64,000 nt of DNA from Sphingomonas kyeonggiensis (GCF_014196745.1 NZ_JACIEH010000003.1:496001-560000), one strand, 5' to 3'. Positions 32,359-41,709 are shown, counted from the stretch's first letter. The notes: generated from the sequence alone by a model not told the origin. Program-made: numbers and translations.

Positions 32359-34833
32359 ATGGCCAAGTCCCCCGATCCGCTCGAGAAGTACAATGCCAAG
32401 CGCGACTTCGCGAAGACCGCGGAGCCGGCCGGCAAGGTCGCCCCCGGCAAGGGCCATCGCTTCATGGTGCAGAAGCACGACGCGACGCGGCTCCACTGGG
32501 ATTTCCGGCTGGAGATCGACGGGGTGCTCAAGAGCTGGGCGGTGACACGCGGGCCGAGCCTCGATCCGGACGAGAAGCGCCTGGCGGTGCGTACCGAGGA
32601 TCATCCGCTCTCCTACGCCGATTTCGAAGGCACGATCCCCAAGGGCCAATATGGCGGCGGCACGGTGATGCTGTGGGACGATGGCAGCTGGGCGCCGATC
32701 GAAGGCAAGAGCGCGAAGGACCTGGAGAAGGGGCACCTCCATTTCACTCTCGATGGCGAGCGGATGAAGGGCGAGTGGCTGCTGATCCGGCTGAAGCCGC
32801 GGGGCAGGGAGAAGAACGAGAACTGGCTGCTGCGCAAGATCGACGATCAATATGCCGGCGCGACCGACGCGCTGGTCGAGACCGCGCTGACCAGCGTGAA
32901 GACCGGGCGGACGATGCAGGAGATCGCGGAGGGGGTGAAGCCGGCCTCCAAACCGTCATCCCGGCGGAAGCCGGGATCTCAGGCGGCTCGCGCCACTGCG
33001 CGAGACCCCGGCGTTCGCCGGGGTGACGGGAAAAATCCGGAGTTCCGAAAGCCCCAGCTCGCCACGCTGGTCGATACGGTGCCCACCGGCAACCAGTGGC
33101 TGCACGAAGTGAAGTATGACGGCTACCGCGCGCTGCTCAGCCTGGGTGCGGGCGGGCCGAAGATCTATACCCGCACCGGGCTCGACTGGACCGATCGCTT
33201 CCCGGGCATCGCCGAAGCCGCCGCGAACCTGCCCGGCCCGGCGCTGATCGACGGCGAGATCGTCGCGTTCAAGGACGGGAAGCCCGATTTCTCGACGCTG
33301 CAGGACGCACTTTCCGGCGGCGGCGAGGGGCTGACGATGTTCGCCTTCGACCTGCTCGAAGCGGATGGCGAGGACCTGTCGAAGCTGCCCCAGCTCGCCC
33401 GCAAGGAACGGCTGCGCGCGCTTCTCGACGGCGTCGATGCGCGAATCCAGTTCTCCGAGCATGTGCTGGGCGCCGGAGAGAAGCTGTTCGAGACGATGTG
33501 CCGCGAAGGCTATGAGGGCGTGGTCTCGAAGCGCGCCGATGCGCCCTATCGCGGGACGCGGACCAGGGCCTGGCTCAAGACCAAGTGCATCCGCCGCCAG
33601 GAGTTCGTGATCCTCGGCTGGTCGCCCTCCAGCGCCAAGGGACGGGGCTTCAAATCGCTGCTGCTCGGGCTCAACGGGCCAGAGGGGCTGGTCTATGCCG
33701 GCAGGGTCGGCACCGGGTTCAGCATGGAGACGCTGCAGGACCTGCGCGAGCGGTTCGACAAGATCGCCGCGAAACAGCCCGCCGCCGAGGTGCCCCGGGC
33801 CGAGGCGCGGGGCGCGCACTGGGTTAAGCCCCAGCTGGTCGCCGAGGTGGCGTTCAGCGAGTTCACCGCCGACAATGTCGTGCGCCATGCCAGCTTCCTC
33901 GGCCTGCGCGAGGACAAGCAGGCGAGGGAGGTGGTCGCCGAGAAGCCGGTCGCGGCGCCCGAACCGGCCCAGTCGGCGATCAGGATCAGCAGCCGCGAGC
34001 GGGTGATCTTCCCCGGCGACGACCTGACCAAGGGCGACCTGGCCGACTATTATCTCGCCGTCGCGCCGATCGCGCTGCCCTGGCTCGCCAACCGGCCGAT
34101 CAGCCTGGTGCGCTGCCCCCAGGGCCGCGCCCGCGCCTGCTTCTTCCAGAAGCACGATGCCGGGTCGTTCGGCGAGCAGGTCCACCATGTCGACGTCCGC
34201 GAGAAGGACGGGTCGCTCGAGCCCTATCTCTACATCGACGATGCCGACGGGATCATGGCCTGCGTCCAGATGGGCACGATCGAGTTCCATGGCTGGGGCA
34301 GCCTGGTCGCCGATATCGAGAAGCCCGACCGGCTGGTGTTCGACCTCGATCCCGACGAGGGGCTCGATTTCGAGGCGGTGAAGAAGGCCGCTGCCGACCT
34401 GAAGGACCATCTCGCCGATATCGGGCTGACCAGTTGGCCGCTGCTGTCGGGCGGCAAGGGCGTGCATGTCGTGGTGCCGCTGGCGCCCCGAGCCGAATGG
34501 CCCGAGGCGAGGAGCTTCTGCGAGCGCTTCGCCCGCGCGCTATCGGAGGCCGAGCCCGAGCGGTTCACTGCCAACCTCAAAAAGGCGAGCCGCAAGGGCA
34601 AGATCTTCATCGACTATCTGCGCAACCAGCGCGGATCCACGGCGGTGCTGCCCTATGTCGCCCGCGCCCGCGAAGGCGCGCCGGTGGCGGCGCCGGTCAC
34701 CTGGACCGAGCTGCGCGACATCGACAGCCCCAGGCATTTCACCATCCGCGACGCCGCCGCGCTGCTCGAACGTGCCACCAGCCGCGCGCTGCAGGGCTGG
34801 GGCGTGGCCGATCAGACCTTGCCCGACGTCTGA
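32359..34833 (+). CDS. ligD: LigD, multifunctional NHEJ ligase (PE-Lig-Pol)
   Basis: 824 residues from ATG 32359. Domain order: 3'-phosphoesterase (~1-190, with FMVQKHDATRLHWDFRLE and GTIPKGQYGGGTVMLWD), ATP-dependent ligase (~235-520, nucleotidyl lysine in EVKYDGYRAL), and primase-polymerase (~540-820, with LVFDLDPDEGLDFEAVK). This is the Pseudomonas-type order. Between PE and ligase, residues ~199-224 are encoded by a REP-like palindrome (32953-33030) inserted in frame. Works with Ku. The 3' end overlaps the convergent acyltransferase gene by 22 bases. Confidence 0.95.
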   Translation: MAKSPDPLEKYNAKRDFAKTAEPAGKVAPGKGHRFMVQKHDATRLHWDFRLEIDGVLKSWAVTRGPSLDPDEKRLAVRTEDHPLSYADFEGTIPKGQYGGGTVMLWDDGSWAPIEGKSAKDLEKGHLHFTLDGERMKGEWLLIRLKPRGREKNENWLLRKIDDQYAGATDALVETALTSVKTGRTMQEIAEGVKPASKPSSRRKPGSQAARATARDPGVRRGDGKNPEFRKPQLATLVDTVPTGNQWLHEVKYDGYRALLSLGAGGPKIYTRTGLDWTDRFPGIAEAAANLPGPALIDGEIVAFKDGKPDFSTLQDALSGGGEGLTMFAFDLLEADGEDLSKLPQLARKERLRALLDGVDARIQFSEHVLGAGEKLFETMCREGYEGVVSKRADAPYRGTRTRAWLKTKCIRRQEFVILGWSPSSAKGRGFKSLLLGLNGPEGLVYAGRVGTGFSMETLQDLRERFDKIAAKQPAAEVPRAEARGAHWVKPQLVAEVAFSEFTADNVVRHASFLGLREDKQAREVVAEKPVAAPEPAQSAIRISSRERVIFPGDDLTKGDLADYYLAVAPIALPWLANRPISLVRCPQGRARACFFQKHDAGSFGEQVHHVDVREKDGSLEPYLYIDDADGIMACVQMGTIEFHGWGSLVADIEKPDRLVFDLDPDEGLDFEAVKKAAADLKDHLADIGLTSWPLLSGGKGVHVVVPLAPRAEWPEARSFCERFARALSEAEPERFTANLKKASRKGKIFIDYLRNQRGSTAVLPYVARAREGAPVAAPVTWTELRDIDSPRHFTIRDAAALLERATSRALQGWGVADQTLPDV
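32953..33030. repeat. REP-like palindrome in frame inside ligD
   Basis: Arms CCGTCATCCCGGCGGAAGCC and the mirrored CCCCGGCGTTCGCCGGGGTG closely resemble the intergenic element at 13927-14003. The 78 bases keep the ligD frame and encode an Arg/Ser/Gly-rich linker (SSRRKPGSQAARATA, then RDPGVRRGDG). Confidence 0.88.
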
Positions 34834-35954
34834 TCCCGGCGCAGCCAGGCGCCGAGGCGCGCGCGGATCGGCAGGTCCCACCAGGCATAGGCGGCCCAGG
34901 CGACCAGCAGCAGGAACGGCACCAGCGCCGTGCCGATCGCGAGCAGCTCGGCCTGTGACGCCTTGCCGCCCGCGACGAAGTTCATCCAGACATAGAGGAA
35001 GGGGAAATGGGTGATGTAGATCGGGTAGGAGATGCGCCCGCTCGCCTTGCACAGCCAGAGCATGCCGCGGCCGGGCTCGGAATGGCGCCCGGCGACCAGG
35101 ATCGCGGGGAACAGCAGGATGACGACCGCGGCCTCGTAAATCCCGTTGAGCTTCACCCCGCCGACCACCGGCATCGTCGGCGCGGCGATCGCGGCGAGCA
35201 TCGCCAGTGATAGCGGCAGCCAGCCGAGCCGGATATTCGGCAGCCGATCGCGCACCCGGTACAGCCACAGCCCGGTGAGGAACGGGAAGAACAGCCGCAC
35301 CGGCGCCATCCAGAAGGTCTCCCAATAGGAGCCCTGGTCGAGCGTGCCCGCCATCGCTGCGCCGACCGCCAGCACCGCGCCGCTCAGCACGGCTAGCACC
35401 GCGAGCCAGCGGGTGCGCAACCGGCGCAGGACCAGCGCATAGGCGAGGTTGCCGACATATTCCTGGAAGAGCGTCCAGATCGGCCCGTTCAGCGGATGGG
35501 TGTCGGTCCAGCGATTGGGCAGCGACCAGCTGGGCAGCGCGAACAGGCACAGCGCGAAGGCGCCGAGCACCGAGGAAAGCGGGACCGCCTGGGCCCGGCC
35601 GGCAAAGGGATCGAGCAGATAGCTCGCCAGCCCGAGCAGCGCGCCGAGGATCACCAGCGGGTGCAGCCGGACCAGCCGCAGTGCGAGGAAGCGGCCGGTG
35701 CCCATCCGCCCCCAGCGATCGTCATAGGCATAGCCGATCACGAAGCCGGACAGCGCGAAGAAGAAATCGACCGCGAGCGGGGCGTGGTGGAGCACCACCT
35801 TGGCGCCGTCCCACATCACGGTGATGCCCTGGATGTGGAAGATCACCACGATCAGCGCCGCGGTGCCGCGCAGGCCGTCCAGGACCTCGAAATGCTCCTT
35901 GCCGGTGGTCGTCCGGTCGGGCGCCGTCGCCTGCGTCCCTGCGATTTCCGTCAC
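34812..35954 (-). CDS. acyltransferase family 3 membrane protein (OafA-like)
   Basis: 380 residues with about ten hydrophobic segments. The N-terminal motif FEVLDGLRGTAALIVVIFHI and the HHAPLAVDFFFALSGFVIGY block are the acyltransferase-3 signature with its conserved His and Arg. Such proteins O-acylate cell-surface sugars. The substrate is unknown. Isolated gene between ligD and the SdpI pair. Confidence 0.9.
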   Translation of the reverse strand: MTEIAGTQATAPDRTTTGKEHFEVLDGLRGTAALIVVIFHIQGITVMWDGAKVVLHHAPLAVDFFFALSGFVIGYAYDDRWGRMGTGRFLALRLVRLHPLVILGALLGLASYLLDPFAGRAQAVPLSSVLGAFALCLFALPSWSLPNRWTDTHPLNGPIWTLFQEYVGNLAYALVLRRLRTRWLAVLAVLSGAVLAVGAAMAGTLDQGSYWETFWMAPVRLFFPFLTGLWLYRVRDRLPNIRLGWLPLSLAMLAAIAAPTMPVVGGVKLNGIYEAAVVILLFPAILVAGRHSEPGRGMLWLCKASGRISYPIYITHFPFLYVWMNFVAGGKASQAELLAIGTALVPFLLLVAWAAYAWWDLPIRARLGAWLRRDQTSGKV

Positions 35955-36020
35955 TGGCCTCTCCGCCCTGTTTGCGCGGCGTGGTGTCGGGCCCGGGCGG
36001 AAACCGCAAGCCCGAACCGG

Positions 36021-36422
36021 TCAGGCGGTCAGGTCGGCGCGGCCCCATTTGCAGCGCAGGATGCGGTAGACGGTGTAGAGGAACGCCAGCCCGAGCGCGC
36101 CGAGCGAGAGCGGCTGGGCGATGGCCTCGGGTGCGGCCAGCCACAGCAGGGCATAGGTCACCCCGGCCAGCGTCATCACCAGCCCGGCGCTGCGCAGGGC
36201 GGCCTGCATGCGGCGCTCGGCGGCGAACGAGGCGCGCGGCGCGGCGAGCGTCTTGGGGACGAGATTGCCGCACAAGGCGACGATCACGCCATTGGCCACC
36301 ATCATCGCGCGCGTGCCGACGCTGCCGTCGAGCGTGCCGGCATGGACCAGCTCGCGCAGCACCAGCGTTGCGACCAGGATGAACAGGGCGGCGGCGATCG
36401 AAGTGGCGATACCGATCTTCAT
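36021..36422 (-). CDS. SdpI/YhfL-family small membrane protein
   Basis: 133 residues, four hydrophobic segments. The motif VALCGNLVPKTLAAPRA, between segments two and three, matches the GN-x-PK pattern of the SdpI C-terminal family. In Bacillus SdpI is an immunity protein that also sequesters the repressor SdpR. Here the gene starts with an ATGA overlap on an ArsR-type regulator gene, repeating that pairing. No SdpC-like toxin gene is nearby. Confidence 0.75.
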   Translation of the reverse strand: MKIGIATSIAAALFILVATLVLRELVHAGTLDGSVGTRAMMVANGVIVALCGNLVPKTLAAPRASFAAERRMQAALRSAGLVMTLAGVTYALLWLAAPEAIAQPLSLGALGLAFLYTVYRILRCKWGRADLTA

Positions 36423-36715
36423 GTGGACGATCCTTCCCGAGGGGCGGGCGCGGTGCCGCCGATACCGAACAACTGACCGAAGCTGAGCAGCGCATCCTCC
36501 AGCACCGAGAGCTGGAGGCGATAGACGACCGACTTGCCGTCCTTGTGGGTGGCGACCAGCCCGGCTTCCCTGAGTATGGTGAAATGCGCGGACATGGTCG
36601 GGCGCGAAACCGGGAACCGGTCGCTCAGTTCGCCCGCAGTCATCGGGCCCTGGCGCAGCAGCTCGAGCACCTTGCGGCGCGTGGGGTCTGCTAGGGCTTT
36701 GAAGACGGCGTTCAT
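36419..36715 (-). CDS. ArsR/SdpR-family transcriptional repressor
   Basis: 98 residues. A winged helix is evident (FKALADPTRRKVLELLRQGP, LSDRFPVSRPTMSAHFTILR, HKDGKSVVYRL). The metal-binding ELCVCDL motif of ArsR is absent, as in SdpR-type autorepressors. An AT-rich tract upstream with ATTTAGCTAAATGTCTAAAT (36724-36743) contains ATTTAGCTAAAT, a perfect palindrome that is a likely operator. Confidence 0.87.
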   Translation of the reverse strand: MNAVFKALADPTRRKVLELLRQGPMTAGELSDRFPVSRPTMSAHFTILREAGLVATHKDGKSVVYRLQLSVLEDALLSFGQLFGIGGTAPAPREGSST

Positions 36716-36723
36716 GGTGATGA

Positions 36724-36743
36724 TATTTAGCTAAATGTCTAAA
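36724..36743. promoter_or_regulatory. candidate operator of the ArsR/SdpR-type repressor
   Basis: ATTTAGCTAAAT is a 12-base palindrome followed by a partial third copy (GTCTAAAT), eight bases upstream of the repressor start codon. AT-rich dyads of this kind (ATTTAG/CTAAAT) are usual for SdpR-like regulators, so autoregulation is likely. Confidence 0.6.
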
Positions 36744-36782
36744 TGAGTCAAGCGGGCTCGGAGGAGGGCTTCCCTTTTCCAT

Positions 36783-36810
36783 CGTCATCCCCGCTTTCGC
36801 GGGGATGACG
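36783..36810. repeat. short REP-like palindrome
   Basis: CGTCATCCCCGCTTTCGCGG with its mirrored half forms a single hairpin of 12 bp. It matches one arm of the element at 13927-14003. Confidence 0.8.
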
Positions 36811-36834
36811 GAACCGGTTCAGATGCTCTCGGCC

Positions 36835-37605
36835 TTAGGCCTGCCCCGCCGCATCCAGGATCAGCCGTGCGATCTCGTGGGGGTGTGAAATCATCGAGAC
36901 ATGGCTCGATTTGAGCTCGATCGTGGTCGCACCCATCCGCTTCGCCATGAAGCGCTCGAGATCGGGGTTGATCGTCCGGTCCTCGGTCGAGACCGCGTAC
37001 CAGCTCGGCTTGCTGCGCCAGGCGGCGTTGGTCACGCGGCCGGTGAGCAGCGGCTTGTGGAAGGGCTGTTGCACCGCGAACAGCGCCCGCGCCTTGCGCA
37101 CCGGCAGGTCGCCGGCGAAATCGCGCAGGAAGGCCGCTTCGCTCAGCCGCCCCTCGTCGCCGTCGAAGACGATGCCTGCCGTCGCCGGTGGCGTCGGATA
37201 TTTCGTGGCGAGCGCGGCATAATCCTCGCCCGCATCGGGCGCGCGGGCCGCGACATAGACCAGCGACGACACCTTGGGGTGCATGCCCGCCTCGGTGACG
37301 ATCATGCCCGAGAAGCTGTGGCCGACGAGCACGGTCGGGCCGTCCTGCCGATCGAGCACGCGGGTCGCCTCGGCCACCGCATCGGGCAGGGTGGTGAGCG
37401 GGTTCTGCACCGAGGTGACGTTGAGCCCGTGGTCCTGGAGCAGGGGGATCACTTCGGACCAGCAGGAGCCGTCGGCGAACAGGCCATGGACCAGCACGAT
37501 GTTGCGGGTCTTCGGCCCGGCCGGGCGGGCGAGGGCCGTGGGGGACAGTGCGACGGCCAGCGAGGCGAGCGCGGCACGGGAAAAGCTGCGACGGTCGAGC
37601 GACAT
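36835..37605 (-). CDS. Tat-exported alpha/beta hydrolase
   Basis: 256 residues. The N-terminus SLDRRSFSRAALASLAVALS is a twin-arginine signal. The hydrolase domain has the oxyanion region VLVHGLFADGSCW, the nucleophile elbow VGHSFSGM (Ser) and a late His in SSHVSMISHPHEIA. It resembles methyl-ketone/salicylate-esterase-like (RsbQ/EstA type) periplasmic hydrolases. Substrate unknown. Confidence 0.85.
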   Translation of the reverse strand: MSLDRRSFSRAALASLAVALSPTALARPAGPKTRNIVLVHGLFADGSCWSEVIPLLQDHGLNVTSVQNPLTTLPDAVAEATRVLDRQDGPTVLVGHSFSGMIVTEAGMHPKVSSLVYVAARAPDAGEDYAALATKYPTPPATAGIVFDGDEGRLSEAAFLRDFAGDLPVRKARALFAVQQPFHKPLLTGRVTNAAWRSKPSWYAVSTEDRTINPDLERFMAKRMGATTIELKSSHVSMISHPHEIARLILDAAGQA

Positions 37606-37737
37606 GACGCATCTCCGGATCGGATGACGGGATGCTGGCGACTATGCACCGGGGATCGCCCCGGCCCAATCATCCAAGGGTTTCCCCGTCACGACCCGGC
37701 TTGCGTGCCGGGCAATCCCCAGATGCACGCTTCTTAG

Positions 37738-37756
37738 TTGCAACTCATTCTCAATA
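37738..37756 (+). promoter_or_regulatory. Fur-box-like sequence before the TonB receptor gene
   Basis: TTGCAACTCATTCTCAATA resembles Fur boxes seen before alphaproteobacterial siderophore receptor genes (TGCAA...ATTCTCA). It lies about 70 bases upstream of the GTG start and suggests iron repression. Confidence 0.6.
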
Positions 37757-37827
37757 GATTTAAGGCCCGCGCAAGCGACCTGCAGCGCCGCGCATCAATC
37801 CGCTCGAACCATCGGGGGTCTCCCATA

Positions 37828-39999
37828 GTGACGTTGAAGCTTTCTCTCCGCCTGGGCGTGGCACTTGCCGCGCTCGCCGCCACGCCCGCCTTCGCCCAGA
37901 CCGAGGGTGCGCAGAAGCCGGAGGGCGAGGAGATCGTCGTCAGTGGTCGCTATACCATCCCGGACAAGATCGACACGGCGACGGGCCTGGGCCTCACGGT
38001 GCGCGAGACGCCGCAGTCGGTGAGTATCGTCACCGCGCAGCGCATCCTCGACCAGAATCTGATCAGCGTCGCCGATGTCATCAACAATGGCGTGGGCGTG
38101 TCGGTCAATGAAGTCGACGATGTCCGCAACACCTTCTTCGCCCGCGGCTTCGAGATCCGCAACACCCAGGTGGACGGCGTGCCGGCAGCCTGGACGCTGG
38201 CCGGCGGCAATGGCGAGACCAGCATCGACGTGTCGATCTATGAGCGCGTCGAGATCGTGCGCGGCGCGACGGGCCTGCTCTCCGGCGCGGGCGATCCCTC
38301 GGCCTCGGTCAACCTCGTCCGCAAGCATGCCGATGCCAGGGACTGGGGCGGTTACGTCAACGCCAGCGCCGGCAGCTGGGATACCTATCGGGTCTCAGCC
38401 GATGTCGGCGGCGCGCTCACCTCCGACGGCCGGGTCCGCGTCCGTGCGGTCGGCCGCTACGAGAACGGCAAGAACTTCACCGACCTGCTGCACACCAAGA
38501 AGTACGTGCTCTACGGCGTGGTCGACGCGGATGTGACGGACACGACGCTGGTCCGTGCCGGCATCAGCTATCAGGACACCAAGCCGAAGGGCGCGACCTG
38601 GGGTGCGCTGCCGACCTTCTACAGCGACGGATCGGTCACCACCGACCTGAAGCGCTCGCAGACCACGGCGGCCGACTGGACCTATTGGAACTCCACCAAC
38701 CGGAACATCTTCGGCACGATCCGCCAGGAGATCGGCGATCGCTGGAGCGTGACGGTCAACTACAACCAGCTGCGCAACACCGGCGATACCCAGCTGCTCT
38801 ATCTGTACGGCACCGCCGACCGGGCGACCGGCACGATCCAGAGCAGCAACCCCTACAAGTCGAAGGGCGTGAGCGAGCAGGAGAGCTTCGACGGGCAGAT
38901 CAAGGGCAGCGTCAAGCTGTTCGGCCGCGACCACGAAGTCGTGCTCGGCGCGCTGCACAGCGTGCTCAACCGCTACACCGACAATTTCGTGGCGCCCTAT
39001 ACGGAGAACAATCCGGCCTGGGGCACCGGGCTGAATTCCTGGGCATCGAACGTGCCGGTCCTCGGCCGCGAGGGCGCGGCGTTCCCCGAGCCGGTGTTCG
39101 GCACCACCGCGGTGCGCAACGAGCAGGAGCGGATCGAGCAGACCGGCTATTACGGCGCGGTCCGCCTCAACATCGCCGATCCGCTGAAGATCATTGCGGG
39201 CGGCCGCCTCGCCAGCTGGCACCAGCGCGGCTTCGCCTGGAGCGGGGCGAGCGACTATGGCGCGAGCGACGAGTTCATCCCCTATGTCGGCGCGCTGCTC
39301 GACATCACGCCGAACCACCGGCTCTATGCGAGCTACACCCGGATCTTCCAGCCGCAGAACCTGCGCACCCGCACGCTCGATCTGATCGCGCCGCTCGACG
39401 GCAAGGCCTATGAGGTCGGCCTGAAGAGCGCCTTCTTCAACGACGCGCTGCAGACCTCGGTCGCGCTGTTCCGCATCGAGCAGGACAATGTCGGCCAGCC
39501 CGACATCATGGTCGTGCCGCCGGGCGGCGGCCTGCCCCAGCAGACCTATGTCGCGGCGCAGGGCGTGACGAGCAAGGGCTTCGAGATCGAGGCGACGGGC
39601 AAGCTGCTGCCCGGCTGGAACATCAATTTCGGCTATAGCCAGTTCAAGGCCGAGGACCGCGACGGGGTGGCGGCGAACACCGATCAGCCGCGGCGCCTGC
39701 TCAAGCTGTTCACCACCTACACGGTCGATCGCCTGACCTTCGGTGGCGGCGTCAATTATCGCAGCGAGGCCTTCACCATCGCGCCGAACCCGGTCACCGC
39801 CGCACCGTTCCGCTTCGAGCAGGGCGGCTTCGCGCTGGTCAACCTGATGGCCCGCTATGCGCTGAGCGACGCCCTGTCGTTCCAGGCCAATGTCGAGAAC
39901 CTGCTCGACAAGACCTATTACAGCCAGATGGGCACGTTCAGCCAGTATCGCTACGGCGCGCCGCGCAACTTCACGGTGAGCGCCAGCTATCGCTTCTGA
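37828..39999 (+). CDS. TonB-dependent siderophore receptor (FhuE/FoxA type)
   Basis: 723 residues from GTG 37828, behind GGGGGTC; the signal peptide LRLGVALAALAATPAFAQ follows directly. A TonB box-like EEIVVSGRY precedes the plug (VRETPQSVSIVTAQRILDQN, ARGFEIRNTQVDGVPAAWT, ERVEIVRGATGLLSGAGDPS). The 22-strand barrel ends in the usual aromatic residue (YRF). Takes up ferric siderophores of hydroxamate or similar type (inference from the family). The DUF4198 gene follows after 14 bases. Confidence 0.93.
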   Translation: MTLKLSLRLGVALAALAATPAFAQTEGAQKPEGEEIVVSGRYTIPDKIDTATGLGLTVRETPQSVSIVTAQRILDQNLISVADVINNGVGVSVNEVDDVRNTFFARGFEIRNTQVDGVPAAWTLAGGNGETSIDVSIYERVEIVRGATGLLSGAGDPSASVNLVRKHADARDWGGYVNASAGSWDTYRVSADVGGALTSDGRVRVRAVGRYENGKNFTDLLHTKKYVLYGVVDADVTDTTLVRAGISYQDTKPKGATWGALPTFYSDGSVTTDLKRSQTTAADWTYWNSTNRNIFGTIRQEIGDRWSVTVNYNQLRNTGDTQLLYLYGTADRATGTIQSSNPYKSKGVSEQESFDGQIKGSVKLFGRDHEVVLGALHSVLNRYTDNFVAPYTENNPAWGTGLNSWASNVPVLGREGAAFPEPVFGTTAVRNEQERIEQTGYYGAVRLNIADPLKIIAGGRLASWHQRGFAWSGASDYGASDEFIPYVGALLDITPNHRLYASYTRIFQPQNLRTRTLDLIAPLDGKAYEVGLKSAFFNDALQTSVALFRIEQDNVGQPDIMVVPPGGGLPQQTYVAAQGVTSKGFEIEATGKLLPGWNINFGYSQFKAEDRDGVAANTDQPRRLLKLFTTYTVDRLTFGGGVNYRSEAFTIAPNPVTAAPFRFEQGGFALVNLMARYALSDALSFQANVENLLDKTYYSQMGTFSQYRYGAPRNFTVSASYRF

Positions 40000-40013
40000 G
40001 AGGAGAGAGATCG

Positions 40014-40640
40014 ATGAAGACGCTTCTGCTTGCCGCCGCCGCGATGCTGATCGCCGCGCCGGTCGCCGCGCACGAGATCTGGGTGGAGCATGACGGCAAG
40101 GGACCGGCGCGCATCTATCTGGGCGAGCCGCACGAGGCGGTGCCGGCCAATGGCGACCCCGAATTCCCCAAGCTGCAGAAGCCGCAGCTGGTCGGCGCGA
40201 CGGCCATACTGACTCGCCGCGCCAACCATATCGAGGCGGCGATCCCGGGCGCCGGCGACGTGCGCGTGCGCGACGATGCGGTGTTCGAGCCCTGGCAGTC
40301 GGGCGACGCGAAGCAGGGCGCGATCTTCTACGCCCGCGCCGGCCGTAGCGAGACCAGCCACAAGCTCGACCTGGAGCTGGTGCCGGTGGCGGCGAACGCG
40401 GACAAGTTCACCCTGTTCTTCCGCGGCCAGCCGCTGGCCGATGCCAAGGTCACGATCATCACGCCCGATCGCTGGCAAAAGGCCTTCGCCACCGATGCCC
40501 AGGGCCGGATCGACGCGCCGCAGCTCGGCAAGGGGCGCTATCTGCTCAGCGCCTCGCACACCGAAACCGCGCCGGCGAAGCTGGGCGGGCAGGACGTGGC
40601 GAGCGTGATGCACATCTCGACGCTGACCTTCGTGCGCTGA
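40014..40640 (+). CDS. exported DUF4198 protein, TonB-receptor partner
   Basis: 208 residues with a signal peptide (LLLAAAAMLIAAPVAA) whose mature end begins HEIWVEHDG, the DUF4198 start. The late GRYLLSASHTETAP segment also fits. DUF4198 proteins are periplasmic, often beside metal-uptake systems (NikM/CbiK-like). Its place 14 bases after the receptor and the shared Fur-like site suggest a role in metal uptake. Confidence 0.82.
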   Translation: MKTLLLAAAAMLIAAPVAAHEIWVEHDGKGPARIYLGEPHEAVPANGDPEFPKLQKPQLVGATAILTRRANHIEAAIPGAGDVRVRDDAVFEPWQSGDAKQGAIFYARAGRSETSHKLDLELVPVAANADKFTLFFRGQPLADAKVTIITPDRWQKAFATDAQGRIDAPQLGKGRYLLSASHTETAPAKLGGQDVASVMHISTLTFVR

Positions 40641-40746
40641 GCGCCCTTCCCTTTCCGCTGTGCAGGGGCCGGAACCGCGAGTTTGTGCCGGACCCTTGCG
40701 TTAGCGGGCGGACGCGCCGAAATACGGCGCGTCCAAAGGGGTTTTG

Positions 40747-41703
40747 ATGGCTGCTGATCCGTATTCCGTTCTGAACGTTGCGCGTGGCGCGAGCGAGGCC
40801 GACATCAAGAAGGCCTATCGCAAGCTCGCCAAGGAGCTGCATCCCGACCGCAACCAGGACAATCCCAAGGCGGCGGAGAAGTTCAGCCAGGTCACCCAGG
40901 CCTATGACCTGCTGACCGACAAGGACAAGCGCGCCCGCTTCGACCGCGGCGAGATCGACGGCGAGGGCAACCCGACCAATCCGTTCGGCGGCTTCAGCCC
41001 CGGCGGGATGGGTGGCATGGGCGGCGGCCAGGGCGGCTTCCGCGCCGATTTCGGCGGCGGTGACGGCGGCGGCTTCGGCGACATCTTTGAAGGGCTGTTC
41101 GGTGGCATGGGCGGCCGGCGCGGCGCAGGCGGCGGTGGTGGCTTTTCGGGCGGCTTCGGCGATTTCGGCCGGCGCGGCGCGGCCAAGGGCGCCAATGTCC
41201 CCTATCGTCTGGCCGTGAGCTTCGAGGATGCAGCGAAGCTGGCGCCCCAGCGCGTCACGCTGCGCGACGGCAAGACGATCGACCTCAAGCTGCCCGCCGG
41301 TGTCGAGACCGGCACCCAGATGCGCCTGGCCGGCAAGGGCGAGGAAGGCCCGGGCGGCCCCGGCGACGCGATCGTGACGATCGAGATCCAGCCGCACCGC
41401 TTCTTCGAGCGCAGCGGCGACGACATCCGCCTCGAGCTGCCGGTGACGCTCTCGGAAGCCGTGCTCGGCGCCGAAATACGCGTGCCGACGCCGGACGGCG
41501 CGGTGATGCTCAAGGTTCCCAAGGGCTCCTCGTCCGGAAAGACCCTGCGCCTCAAGGGCCGCGGCTTCCACAAGAAGCCGAGTGGGCGGGGCGACCTGCT
41601 CGTCACGCTGATGGTCGATCTGCCGGTCGACGACGATGCGCTGATCGAGTTCGCCAAGGGCTGGAACGACAAGGGGAACCCGCGTGGCCGCATGGGCGTC
41701 TAA
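40747..41703 (+). CDS. DnaJ-family co-chaperone (CbpA-like, no zinc finger)
   Basis: 318 residues from ATG 40747. The J domain has the HPD motif (AKELHPDRNQDNPKAA). A Gly/Phe-rich region follows (residues ~85-140), and then the two client-binding domains (PYRLAVSFEDAAKLAPQRVT, VLGAEIRVPTPDGAVMLKVP). The cysteine-rich zinc domain of DnaJ is absent. Stimulates DnaK. Confidence 0.92.
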   Translation: MAADPYSVLNVARGASEADIKKAYRKLAKELHPDRNQDNPKAAEKFSQVTQAYDLLTDKDKRARFDRGEIDGEGNPTNPFGGFSPGGMGGMGGGQGGFRADFGGGDGGGFGDIFEGLFGGMGGRRGAGGGGGFSGGFGDFGRRGAAKGANVPYRLAVSFEDAAKLAPQRVTLRDGKTIDLKLPAGVETGTQMRLAGKGEEGPGGPGDAIVTIEIQPHRFFERSGDDIRLELPVTLSEAVLGAEIRVPTPDGAVMLKVPKGSSSGKTLRLKGRGFHKKPSGRGDLLVTLMVDLPVDDDALIEFAKGWNDKGNPRGRMGV

Positions 41704-41709
41704 CGCTTT

